From: Psilocybe azurescens
Lineage: Eukaryota > Basidiomycota > Agaricomycetes > Agaricales > Agrocybaceae
NCBI GenBank assembly: GCA_023853785.1
Contig: JAJIRX010000175.1
Coordinates: 1-64,000 of the forward strand
Direction: 5' to 3'
DNA: 64,000 bases
Part shown: positions 46,014-56,515 of the stretch, one piece after another
How positions within the stretch are numbered: position 1 is the stretch's first letter
Layout: every line of letters begins with the position of its first letter
Notes under the pieces: model-generated
What the model saw: only the letters and a program-made list of their open reading frames with translations
Databases searched by the model: none
Told to the model about the DNA's origin: nothing
Translations under genes and position numbers: made by a program

Positions 46014-47829
46014 TCTATAATATAAGAGACAGTTTTTCTAAAAAGGAAGTACGATGACTAAGGATTTCAGAAAAGGAAATTTCAAATTACTTAATCATGA
46101 CAAAGCACACTGCTGTGTTTTGGGGCCCTGGCAGGGCCTTTTGAAATAAACAACCAGTGGGTGATGGCAAACAATGAATTTGGTGCCACACAGCCTAAAG
46201 ACACATTCTGTCCCTAAATAATACACCCTCAATATATCTTCTATTAGCAATATCAGCTGTATTGACACAGCTTTAAGTGGCTTTGGGAACAAATAAATAT
46301 GTACACTCTTGCATACACAGTGCACCAAGAGCAAGTGGGTCAATAAATTTGTGTTAAAGGCTATTTGAATGGAACATTTCTGTCTGCAGATATTGTGGTT
46401 GTTTGACACCTTTTAATGGAGACTATGTATTGTATAAATGAGTAGAAAGGCTGAAATAAATACCACTGAATAAGTATTGAAACAGGGGATATTCTGGACA
46501 GTAGACAAGTTGGTATAGAATGAAATATAGTTGGAATTGTTTAAATAAAGATGTAGATAGGAAGATAACACTGAGACACAATTTTGCAATTGGAAATAGA
46601 CAGTTTCCAGTGCTGTACAGGTGATAAAATTATGTTTTTGAGCATGAAGCTCCAATATGCTTTACTCATGTAAAAATAAATACACTGTTAACTATTGGGT
46701 GTAAGAATTGACTTTTAAATGTTATTCTGCTATAAGCTGTAGATTGATGTGACTAATTTGCAGCATGAATGTAGTGGGATTCAGAGGCAGCTATTTTGAT
46801 TATGAAGAGAAAAAGTGTAAGCTATGAATTTTAAAATAGCAGTGTTGCAGGTGCTGTGGATATCAAAACATTGTTGGATAGTCAATAAATAGTCAAGTAA
46901 TGTAATAAATATAGGGTATCAGAGACAATGATTGATGAATCCTTGAGAGTGGGTGGGGTGGTGGAGTGGTGGAGGTTGGAGTGGATTAATAGGTATAAAC
47001 TGCAGTTAGTAGCAAGAATGAGTTGAATGTTGGAACCATTGTTTAAATAGTATTGATAACATAGATAATGTAAGCTATGAAATTTAAAATAGCACAATGC
47101 TGCAGGTGCTGTGCATATCAGGTTATTGCTGGATAGTCAATGGGTAGTGGAGTATTGTATAAGATATAGAGTAGCAGAAGCAATGATTGATGAATGTTTG
47201 GAAGTGGAAATGGGCGGAGGTGTAAATTTAAAAGAGCATGGTAGAGAAGATACCATGAAATGATTGCAGCAAGTGCGATATAGTTCCAAATATTTGCAAA
47301 ACAATGAAATATTTAAATGTGGATGGTGCTGTAGATGATGTTTATAAAATGTTTGTATATTTGTGAACTGTTATTGACTATGAATTTGACTATGAAGCTA
47401 TAGTTCCAGCAAGCTGTTAGGCTGGCTGTGAAGCAGAGGAGAGAGATATGAGTGGATCTCAGATCCTCTGATGTGTTATATGAGTGATGAATATTATTTA
47501 TTTTTTAAATGAGGTGCAAAACACTGACAAACAGGGGAGATGAGCGCAGCTCATCTCCCTAATGAAATATATGAATAAACAATATTATTTATTTTTCAAT
47601 AAGATGGTGCAAATCACTGACAAATAAGGGAGGGGGAGATGAGCGCAGCTCATCTCCCCCAATGTGTTATATACATAGATAACCAATATTATTTACTTTT
47701 CAATGAGGAGGCGCAGGGCGCCAACAAGCGGGGTCTGGGGCGCAGCCCCAGCATGTTGACCCTGCCATGAAGCACAGGAGGGTGAGCGGCGAATCCCCCC
47801 GATGCGTAGCGGCAGGTCATAAAGCTCGT
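46014..47829 (+). mobile_element. repeat module 1 (possible Helitron-like)
   Basis: Starts TCTATAATATAAGAGA. It ends with a GC-rich block containing GGGGCGCAGCCCC, GAAGCACAGG and GGTCATAAAGCTCGT. No coding frame. A start in TC and a 3' hairpin block recall Helitrons, but the CTRR end is absent, so the class is unsure. Confidence 0.45.
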
Positions 47830-50800
47830 TCTATAATATAAGAGAGCTCGATGACTAAGAATTTTCAAAAGGAAGGAGCAAGTTACTTAAGCATGACCAA
47901 GCATTATTAAGCACGCCATTGTGTTTTTGGGGCCCGCGCTGCGATGCCTTTTGAAATAAACAACCAGTGGCTGATGGCAAACAACAAAATAAGTGCCACA
48001 AAGCCTGGAAAACATTCTGTGCTTAAATAATGAACCCTCAATGTGTCTATTAGCCATACCCAGCTGTATTGAAGCTGCTTTGGGTGGCTCTGAAAACAAA
48101 AATATGCACACTCTTGCATGCACAGTGCACAGTGCACTATGAGCCAGTGGATCAATAAATCTGTGTCAAAGACTATTTGAATGGGACATTTCTGTCTGCA
48201 GATATTGTGGTTGGTCAACACCTTTGTAATGGAGACTATGTATTGGATAAAAGAGTTAAAGGCTGAAATAAATACAACTAAATAAATATCAAAACAGGGG
48301 CATTGTGGACAGTGGAAAAGTTAGTATGAAATGAATTATAGTTGGAACTGTTTACATAAAGGTGTAGACAGAAAGATAGCACTGGGACACAATTTTACAA
48401 TGAGAAAGGTCAGGGGACAGCTATTTTAAATTTTAATTGTGAGGAGTGTAATCTGTAAATTTTAAAATGATACAGTGCTGCAGGTGCTGTGCATAGTAGA
48501 ATATTCCAGTTCTCTATGCAAAAGAATGTTATTACAAGTAATCTACACAATAATTGTTCAAGAGTGGGGTGGGGATATATTGTGGAAATGTATAGTAGCA
48601 TGGACATAGCGCTAAAGGTGGCATGCTTTTGTAGAGACATACCCAAATGTTTTTCATTAGACATAGAAAGGGTGAAGTGATGGAATATTGATATTATTTT
48701 TGGTATGGAGGTGTAGAGCACCCTTAGCAAATCCCAGATGCACTGTGCCGTTTAGCTTCATGACTGACACATAGCAGCAGGGGATTTGTGGATGTGTGGG
48801 TGCTATCTAAATAAAGATTTGGATAGAAAGATAGCACTGAGATGTGCCTTTGTAATTGAAAATAGATGATATACAGTGCTGTATAGGTAGTAAATTTAAT
48901 GTTTGAGAATAAAGCTGGAGTATGCTTTGCCCATGTAGTGGGTATAATTAAAGAGAGTGTTAACTATTAGGAGTGGGAATTGATATTTGAATTGTAATGT
49001 ACTATAGGATATAGATTGATGTGATTAATTCATTTACAGGACCAAAGTGGTGGGGGCTGAGAACAGCTATTTGGATTTTGAAGAAAAAAAGTGTAAGTTA
49101 TAAAATTTAAAATGGCACAGCGCCGCAGGTGCTGTGCATATCAAGATATTGGTGGGTAATGAAAGGGCAGTCAAGTATTATAAGTAATAGAGGCAATAAT
49201 TGGCAAATAATTGGGAGTGGGGATAGGCAGGGATGTAGATTCTGAGTACAGGGGTGAAGTTGTGGTGGATTAGTTGGAGTGGGTGTAATATGGTTTTAAA
49301 TTTTGGTTGGAGATTTGTGAGATTGTTAGATAGAGACAGAAATGTTCACTGTTATTGACAGTCAGTAAAAAAATGTGAGTATGGAGGTGCTACAAATGTC
49401 TATAGTGAGATAGAGAGATGGAGCAGTGATAAGATGTAGGCCTGAGGATGAAGCAGAAGTGGTGAGTGGGGTGAATGCTCTGTGATATGTTATGAAAATT
49501 GATTTTAGATTGTAATGTACTATAGGGTGTAGATTGATGTGATTAAATTTTGTAGAATTTAAGTAGTGGGGTGTAGAGACAGATATTTTGGTTGTGAAGA
49601 GAAAGAGTGTAAGCTATGAAATTTAAAATAGCATGGCATCTATAGTGCTGTGCCTATGAGGTGAGTGATAGATAGTAAATGAGTAGTGCAGTATTGTATA
49701 AAATATAAAGTAGAATAATGACACTCTGGGCATTGGCTTATAAATTCTCAGAATTTATGTAAATGTTAATCATGAATCAAAGTTGAACTAAAGATTACAA
49801 TTTACTCTAAGAATTTATGTCAGGGAATAGTTCAAATTTAATCCACACTAAATTCCAATATTTGTGTGAAGAATCTATTTCAACCTCTTTCCCAGAGTAA
49901 ATTTGAACTAAGCTCTTGGATCTAAAAAGGAGATTTATAAAGATTTATTTTGCAAGTCATGAATTAACTCACTTGGCATTTGATATAATATTTAGCTTAC
50001 TTACAATGGTAACATGTTTACAAATGAATTAATTCATGACTTGCAAAATAAATTGCCTTTAGAATCCAAGAACTTAGTTCAAATTTACTCTGGGAAATGA
50101 GTTGAAATAGATTCTTGGTGCAAATATTGGAATTGAGTGTGGATTAGATTTGAACTATTCCCTGACATAAATTCTTAGAGTAAATTGTAATCTTTAGTTC
50201 AACTTTGATTCATGATTAACATTTACATAAATTCTGAGAATTTATAAGCCAATGCCCACAGTGTGATTGATTGGGAGTGGATATGGGTGTGAATATTAAA
50301 ACAGACATGGTGACAAAGGTACTGTGAATTAGTTGGAATGGGTTTAATATGGTTTAAAATTTTAGTTTGAGATTGTTGAAGCAAAAGAAATTTAATGGAC
50401 ACAGAATATAGAGTGCTGTGTATAAATATTTGTGTATTTGTTCACTGTTATTGACTGAGTGTATATAATCTGACTATGAAGATGCTGTGTGCCTCCATTG
50501 TGGGATGCAAGAGTGCAACCCCAACAAGCTGTAGGGCAGGCTGTGAAGTAGGGGAGGGGTGAGCGCAGCTCATCCCCTCCCACACATTATATTAGGGGTG
50601 TGAGCAAGGGGGGATGAGCGCAGCTCATCCCCCAAGAGTGACTCCTATTATTATTATTTTCATGAGACATGGAGTGTCGGTAAAAAGGGGGGGATGAGCA
50701 AAGCTCATTCCCCCCCAAAATATAGTAATTGTAATTGCTATTATTTATTTTTCAATGAGGAGGCGCGAGGGCGCCCGACAAGTGGGGGTCTGGGGGCGCA

Positions 50801-50886
50801 GCCCCAGCAAGCTGTTGACCCTGCCATGAAGCACAGGGGGGTGAGCGAATCCCCCCGACACGTAGCGAAGCGGGTCATAAAGCTTG
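47830..50886 (+). mobile_element. repeat module 2 (possible Helitron-like)
   Basis: Starts TCTATAATATAAGAGAG directly after module 1 and ends with the same GC-rich block (50755-50886). It shares the stretch GATGACTAAG through TTTTGAAATAAACAACCAGT with modules 1 and 3. It contains the MITE at 49722-50263. Confidence 0.45.
49722..50263. mobile_element. 542-bp foldback MITE with CACT termini and TGA duplication
   Basis: Left CACTCTGGGCATTGGC and right complement CACTGTGGGCATTGGC. The inverted repeats extend about 230 bp each. TGA flanks both sides (49719-49721, 50264-50266). CACT ends plus a 3-bp duplication fit the CACTA (EnSpm/CMC) superfamily. Non-coding. Confidence 0.8.
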
Positions 50887-52934
50887 TCTATAATATAAGA
50901 GAGCACAATGACTAAGCTTTTCTGAAAGAGGAAATAAATGTTACATAAGTCAAATTACTTAATCATGACAAAGCACACCATTGTGTTTTAGGGCCTGCAA
51001 AGCGGGGCCTTTTGAAACAAACAACCAGTGACTGATGGCAAACAATAAAATGGGTGCCACACAGCCTAAAAAAACATTCTGTGCCTAAATAATGCACCCC
51101 CTCAATGTGTCTATTAGCTATTTCCAGTGGTGTTGAAGCATTTTTCTGTGGCTGTTGGCTTTGGTAAGCAGTTGTTATGGTGGAGACTATTTATAAAAAT
51201 TCAAATGCAAACCACTGAATAAATTTGCAAACAATGAACACAATTGGGACCTATCAGTTGGTGACAATGTTTTTGAATGGAACAGGGTGGAACTATTTAA
51301 ATAAAGATGTAGATAGGAAGATAGAACTGGGACACAATTTTACAACTGGAAATAGGCAGTCTCCAGTGCTGTACAGATAATAAATTTATTCTTTTAGGAT
51401 CAAGCTCCAGTGTGCTTTACTCATGTAGTGGGTAAAAATATAGACACAGTTAACAATTGGGCACAAGAACTAACATGTAAATTTTAATGTACTATAGACT
51501 GTAGATTAATGTGATTAATTTGCAGAACAACTGTAGTGGAGTGAGAGGACAGCTATTTTAATTGTGAAGAGTGTAGGATAGTTCCAGTTTTATATAAAAT
51601 GCAAAGTAAGATTCTTTTGTGAAAAATAATGTACACAATGATTGCTGAAGAGTGGGCTGGAGATATATTGAGGGAATGTATATTGTTATAGGCATAGTGC
51701 TGAAGGTGCCATGCTTTGTTGTGACATTTTCAAATGGTTTTGATTAAACTTAAAGGGTGGAGTGATAAAATATTTATATTATATTTAGTATGGAGGTGTG
51801 CAGCACTGACTTAGTAAGGTGCAGGAGCACTGCATTGGCAAGCTTTAAAACTGATATGTAGTAGAGGAAATTGTGAGTGTGTGGATGCTATTTAAATAAA
51901 GATGTGGATATCAAGATAGCACTGGGATATAATTTCCTAATTGGAAATAGGCAGTCTACTGTTCTCTACAAGTGATAAAAATATTTTTTGGTGATAAAGC
52001 TCCTGTGTGGTTTATGCATGTAAAAATAAATAGACTTTTAAATTTTAATAAACTATAGGTTGTAGATTGATGTGATTAATTTGCAGACTATTTTGATTGT
52101 GAAGATAAAGAGTATAAGGCATGAAATTTAAAATGGCACAGTGCCACAGGTGCTGTGCATATGAGATAATTTGTGGATAGTCAATGAGTAGTACAGTATT
52201 GTATAAAATATAAAGTAGAATGATAATTGATTGGGAGTGGATATGGACAGGGGTGTAGATATTAAAACAGTTGCAGACATCATGACAAAGGTACTGTGGA
52301 TTAGTTAGAGTAGGTCTAATATTATTTGAAATTTTGGTTTCAGATTTACAAAGCAAAGAAATATTTAATGGACACAGAATGTAGAGTTCTGTGTATATAT
52401 ATTTGTGTATTTGGTCACTTTTTAGATAAGGACAGAAATATTGACTGTTATTGACTGTGAGTATATATAATTTGACTATAGAAGTGCTGTGTAGCTCTAT
52501 AATGAACTTCAAAAATACCAGCAAGCTGTAGGCCTGGCTGTGAAGCAAGGGAGGGGTGAGCTGTGGTCATCTCCTGGCCACATGTTATATGAAAGATAAT
52601 TGTTGTTTATTTTTGAGTGAGGAGGTGTGAAGCAGAGGGGGGAATGAGCTTTGCTCATTCCCCACAAAAAAATATATTATATAGATGACTGCTATGATTA
52701 ATTTCTTTAATGAGGTGTGAAGTGCTGATATAAAGGGGGGGATGAGCGAAGCTCATTCCCCCCAAGATATAATAATTGTAATTGGTATTATTTATTTTTC
52801 AATGAGGAGGTGCAGGGTGCCGACAAGCGGGGGTCTGGGGGGCGCAGCCCCCAGTAAGCTGTTGACCCTGCCGTGAAGCACAGGGGGTGAGCGGCGAATC
52901 CCTCTGACACATAGCGGCGGGTCATAAAGCTCGT
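50887..52934 (+). mobile_element. repeat module 3 (possible Helitron-like)
   Basis: Starts TCTATAATATAAGAGAG directly after module 2 and ends with GGGTCATAAAGCTCGT at 52934. It contains the MITE-free version (about 52205-52235) of the site occupied in module 2. Confidence 0.45.
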
Positions 52935-53268
52935 TTTTCATATAAATCTGTGCTTATATAATCTAAATTTCTTGAATAAAATCAATCTTTGTATTTTATT
53001 AATTTTTATTATTGCAATACTATTAATATATAGCTAACAGAGTGCTATTTTGTTGCAAAAAGTAGTTTACAATATCCATATATATTCAAATTTACAGTAT
53101 TTTGTATATTGAACATGCTGACATAATATTCAGATGATGGTGTAACTACAGGTGCATTGCCCTCAATTTTCCGATCATTTTGATATATAATATGTGGGTA
53201 TAGCTTCAGAGGAACCAGAATATATTATTGGGTGTTGTAAAGAATGGTATATAATTCATAAAATGTTA
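52935..53268. other. no gene recognised
   Basis: About 330 bp of AT-rich sequence between module 3 and the MITE at 53269. No gene. Confidence 0.4.
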
Positions 53269-53750
53269 CAGCTAATTGCAAAACCCTAGGCACATTCCCA
53301 AAATATTGTGAATGCGCTGAGCTTTGTACAAACAACTGCTTTTGGTATGGCACACGGGCAGGTGATGCAAGCCCATCCTGTTACCATCTCCGTCTTGTTA
53401 CCATCTTTGTGACCACACATATACAGTTCTCTTGCCAATTCCGGTCCTCTTTACAATGTCCTACCCTCATCCCTTGAATAGACATAGCCAGCACCAGTTG
53501 TTTCCGCTCCTCAGATATAAGTGGTAGTTCCCGTTGTAGTATAAGAAGGTAACTACTACATAGAATGCTATGGTACACATACATAGTGGAGCAACAACTC
53601 CATTTGCATGGCGCCCCTTCCCGACATTGTGGGGCTTCGTTGCAGGTAGAAGGCATAATGACACACAATCTTCCCAAAAGCAGTTGTTTGTACAAAGCTC
53701 AGCGCATTTGCGATATTTTGGGAATGTGCCTAGGGTTTTACAATTAGCTG
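53269..53750. mobile_element. 482-bp MITE with TA duplication
   Basis: CAGCTAATTGC at the left and its complement at the right, with about 75 bp of inverted repeat, flanked by TA (53267-53268, 53751-53752). The ends resemble Tc1/mariner-derived MITEs. Non-coding. Confidence 0.7.
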
Positions 53751-54159
53751 TAAGAATACCACAAGCAATAATAGTGTAGTTAGTAATGTGTGTATAGAAT
53801 TAATATATATAAAGCTGTTGGTTCAGTTCCTGTTGAGTGTATTTTATAATTTCACATTTATTACAAATATCATGTGACCTGAATGGATTACTTAAGAGCT
53901 TATATAAGAAATATTATGTAATACTGACTAAGCATACAATATCATGTGATTTGAATACATTATTTATAAGCTTATATAAGCAATTATTATGTAATGCTGA
54001 CTAAGCATTGTATTATACACTGATTAAGTACATTATGAGAAATTCTGACCAGATTCCGACCGGTTCTGAGTGGGTCTGAGTGGATTCTGACCAGTTCTGA
54101 TTGGTTCCGACTGGGTCCAGCGGTTCTGACCAGTACCCATGGGGCACTGTAAAGTACTG

Positions 54160-55700
54160 CCTGCACCTGTGCGATGATGCAGCCAGTGAAGGAATGCCCT
54201 GAGGATGCGGCTGTGGCTCATCTACCTCTCAAGTCAAGTAAGCAACAGAGGGAATAGAAAAATGAAGAACAAAGAACAACCTCCAATAAAGCGCCCTCAA
54301 ACAAAACCATCACCAACAAAACTGACCTCCACCGAAAATGACCTCCAACCAAACATCCAACAACCACGCGAAGTCTAATAACATGACAATGCCACAAAAA
54401 CTCTCCATAAAATAACTCTCTCAAGAAAATAGCAACAGAAAAAAAAAGCCTCAAAATCCCAAACAATAATAATAAAAGCCGCAACTCACCAACCCGATAC
54501 CCCTCAGCACCTCCTGAAACCCCCCTCAAAACCATCTTCTGATGTGCTCACGCGAACGGCACGCAAGCTTTTGATGTCCTGCAAGGGAGCGTAGCGCAGG
54601 GCAAGTTTGATGGTGAGCAAAGAATTGACGTCTTCTGGCTGTTGTTTTATGTTATCATATTGGAGGAGGGGATTTGGAGTGAGGGGATTTGAGGATGAGA
54701 GGAGAAGTGGATGGTGGGGAAGGAAAAGCGATGGGGTAGAGGTAGACAAAGAAGAAAAATGGGGAGTAAGATGTCCGCATCAGTTACGATTTCGACGGAC
54801 ACAGAAGAGATCAGGCAGAAGAAAAGAAGTCTCGAGAACAGTGCGTGGTGCCTTGTAATTAAAAAGGTAAGTAGTAACGTAGTAAGTGGGTGGAGCGGTC
54901 AGCGGCATTACGGCCGCATCATCTCCAGGGCATAGAGGACCGATGGCGATGGTGAACTCTAGAAAAACTCGGTAGGTAATGAATGGGTGAAGTGAATTGT
55001 GTAGAATGTCTACGCAGTCGGTCGCGGTACGACTGAGAGTACGAAGCCACTTAAAAAGTTGGGGGTGTAAATACACGTGACAGCGTTTCCTTTTCAGGAG
55101 ATGATGTACCTGTAAGCCGGTATTTTCAAGACAGGCGAGGCGAGAGGAGACGCAGGACAAGGCCTAGCACGCATACACGCCCCCTACACGTCTCGTTTCA
55201 TCAAAAAAAAAAAAACGGCGAGATCGACAAAAGAACATAAAAGGACGAGAAATGAAATGAAATGAACGGAAGAAGGCCTACCAAATTCAACATAACATTA
55301 CGCAACAGCAAATACTTCAACGTCTCCAGCTCCTATCATCCCTCCTTTCCCCTCCCTCCTCCTCTCCTCCCTTCCCCCCATTATCTCCCTCCTCCCCAAG
55401 TGCACTCATATTCTGAAACGCCTCTCAGAAATTTGAATAAGCAATACTATAATCTATAATCCTGACATAACATTACGCAACAGCAAATACTTCAACGCCT
55501 CCAGCTCTTATCATCCCTCCTCCTCTCCTCCCCATTATCCCATCCTCCCAAGTGCACTCAGATTCTCAAACGCCGCACAGAAATTTGAATAAGGCGTACT
55601 ATAATCTATAATCCATCTCCGCGTAGAGGATGCCCGACCGCAAGTCCAGCTGGGCTTGGAGAGAGGTCGGACAGTAGATTGCGTCGGAGGCTGTGTAGTA
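54160..55700 (-). pseudogene. RPN6: Rpn6 pseudogene, copy D/E, 5' part
   Basis: Minus strand: LQAQLDLRSGILYAE then a stop (about 55660-55610), and [25 protein letters not shown] (54642-54485). 54160-54480 is intron matching copy C. The block 55287-55465 is a tandem duplicate of 55466-55615, covering the CTTCAACGYCTCCAGCTC region. It lies head to head with kinase-like fragment K2. Confidence 0.75.
55287..55615. repeat. local tandem duplication in Rpn6 copy D/E
   Basis: Both units run from ACATTACGCAACAGCAAATA to GAAATTTGAATAAG and then CTATAATCTATAATCC. They are about 150-180 bp each and differ in the length of a pyrimidine-rich stretch. Confidence 0.75.
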
Positions 55701-55719
55701 GAACTATTAATTAGCTCTT

Positions 55720-56446
55720 CCGCTGCAGTTTGGAGGGCTGAGCTACGTTTCAAAATTCTTACTCTCACTATGCCTCTGTTGTGCCATTGCACTGACACTG
55801 ATATGCGTGAATCTCTTGCTCGTCACTTCAGTGCCCTGAAGAAAGCTATTGAGTCATTGGAACAATGCTACGGCGCACTGACAAACCTCGCACTTCTTGA
55901 AAACTTGGACCCACAATTTCCAGATCCTCGCACACGTACCACTGCCCCGATGCCAAAACCACACTGAATTTCAAATACTTTCGCCATATCGATGAAAAGA
56001 AGCTGTTCCTTATGGGTGATACTCACTATAGGGAGAGGGTTTGCATTAAGTTCGTGCATCACTACTCACAGGCAGTCCACGAAAAATGTGCAGAAATAGG
56101 CATCCCTTCTAAGATGAGAGGTTTTGAAGACATCTCGGCAGGATGGAACATGGTCATCGTGGACACTCTCGACGAGGAATACAAACCCAACGACAAAAAT
56201 ATTCTGCCTGCGAATATAAACGAACAGATCGGGGAACGATTGGTCGAGTTTCATCAAGCCAACCTCGTGCACGGCCATGTACGAGATGCAGATATCGTCG
56301 TTAGGAAGGATGGCAGACTGGGGTTCATGTTCATCAACTTTGACTGGTCGAGGACCATCGGTGAGGTGTGCTATTCAATTAACGTCCATGAAGTGCATAT
56401 CTGGCTAGAAGATGTGTCAGACGGCCTACTGATAAAATTAGATTAA
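55720..56446 (+). pseudogene. fungal kinase-like gene fragment, copy K2
   Basis: MRESLARHFSALKKAIESL (about 55800), then, after a frame change near 55965, FKYFRHIDEKKLFLMGDTH, RERVCIKFVHHYSQ, WNMVIVDTLDEEYKP, NLVHGHVRDADIVV and FINFDWSRTIGEV, ending at TAA 56444-56446. This is the better-preserved copy of the family seen at 22318-22830. The catalytic-loop Asp (HGD in relatives) is His and the DFD-type metal site begins Asn, so even without the frameshift it should lack kinase activity. Confidence 0.65.
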
Positions 56447-56515
56447 ACACCTTCTGCACTATCAGCCATCGAAATCGAAATCAAAACAAATAATAGAGAG
56501 AAGAAATAGAAGCGT

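Larger units (their letters stand above)
47534..52763. repeat. seven GATGAGC hairpins scattered through the modules
   Basis: Near-perfect stem-loops of the form GGGGATGAGC-GCA-GCTCATCCCC at about 47534, 47632, 50551, 50608, 50687, 52637 and 52735. Loops vary (GCA, AAA, TTT, GAA), while the stems stay paired. Confidence 0.85.
45596..54159. mobile_element. 8.56-kb non-autonomous composite insertion E4 in an Rpn6 intron
   Basis: Left end TGAGGTCTTTACACTCCCC; right end is the complement of CAGTACTTTACAGTGCCCC. It is flanked by CCTGCAC on both sides (45589-45595, 54160-54166; 7-8 bp). Subterminal palindromes are a TTCTGACCAGA/TCTGATCAGA variant (45685-45780 and 54035-54140). Removing it rejoins an Rpn6 intron whose empty version is at 24190-24300. 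No transposase gene is inside; the interior holds three repeated modules and two MITEs. Confidence 0.75.
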
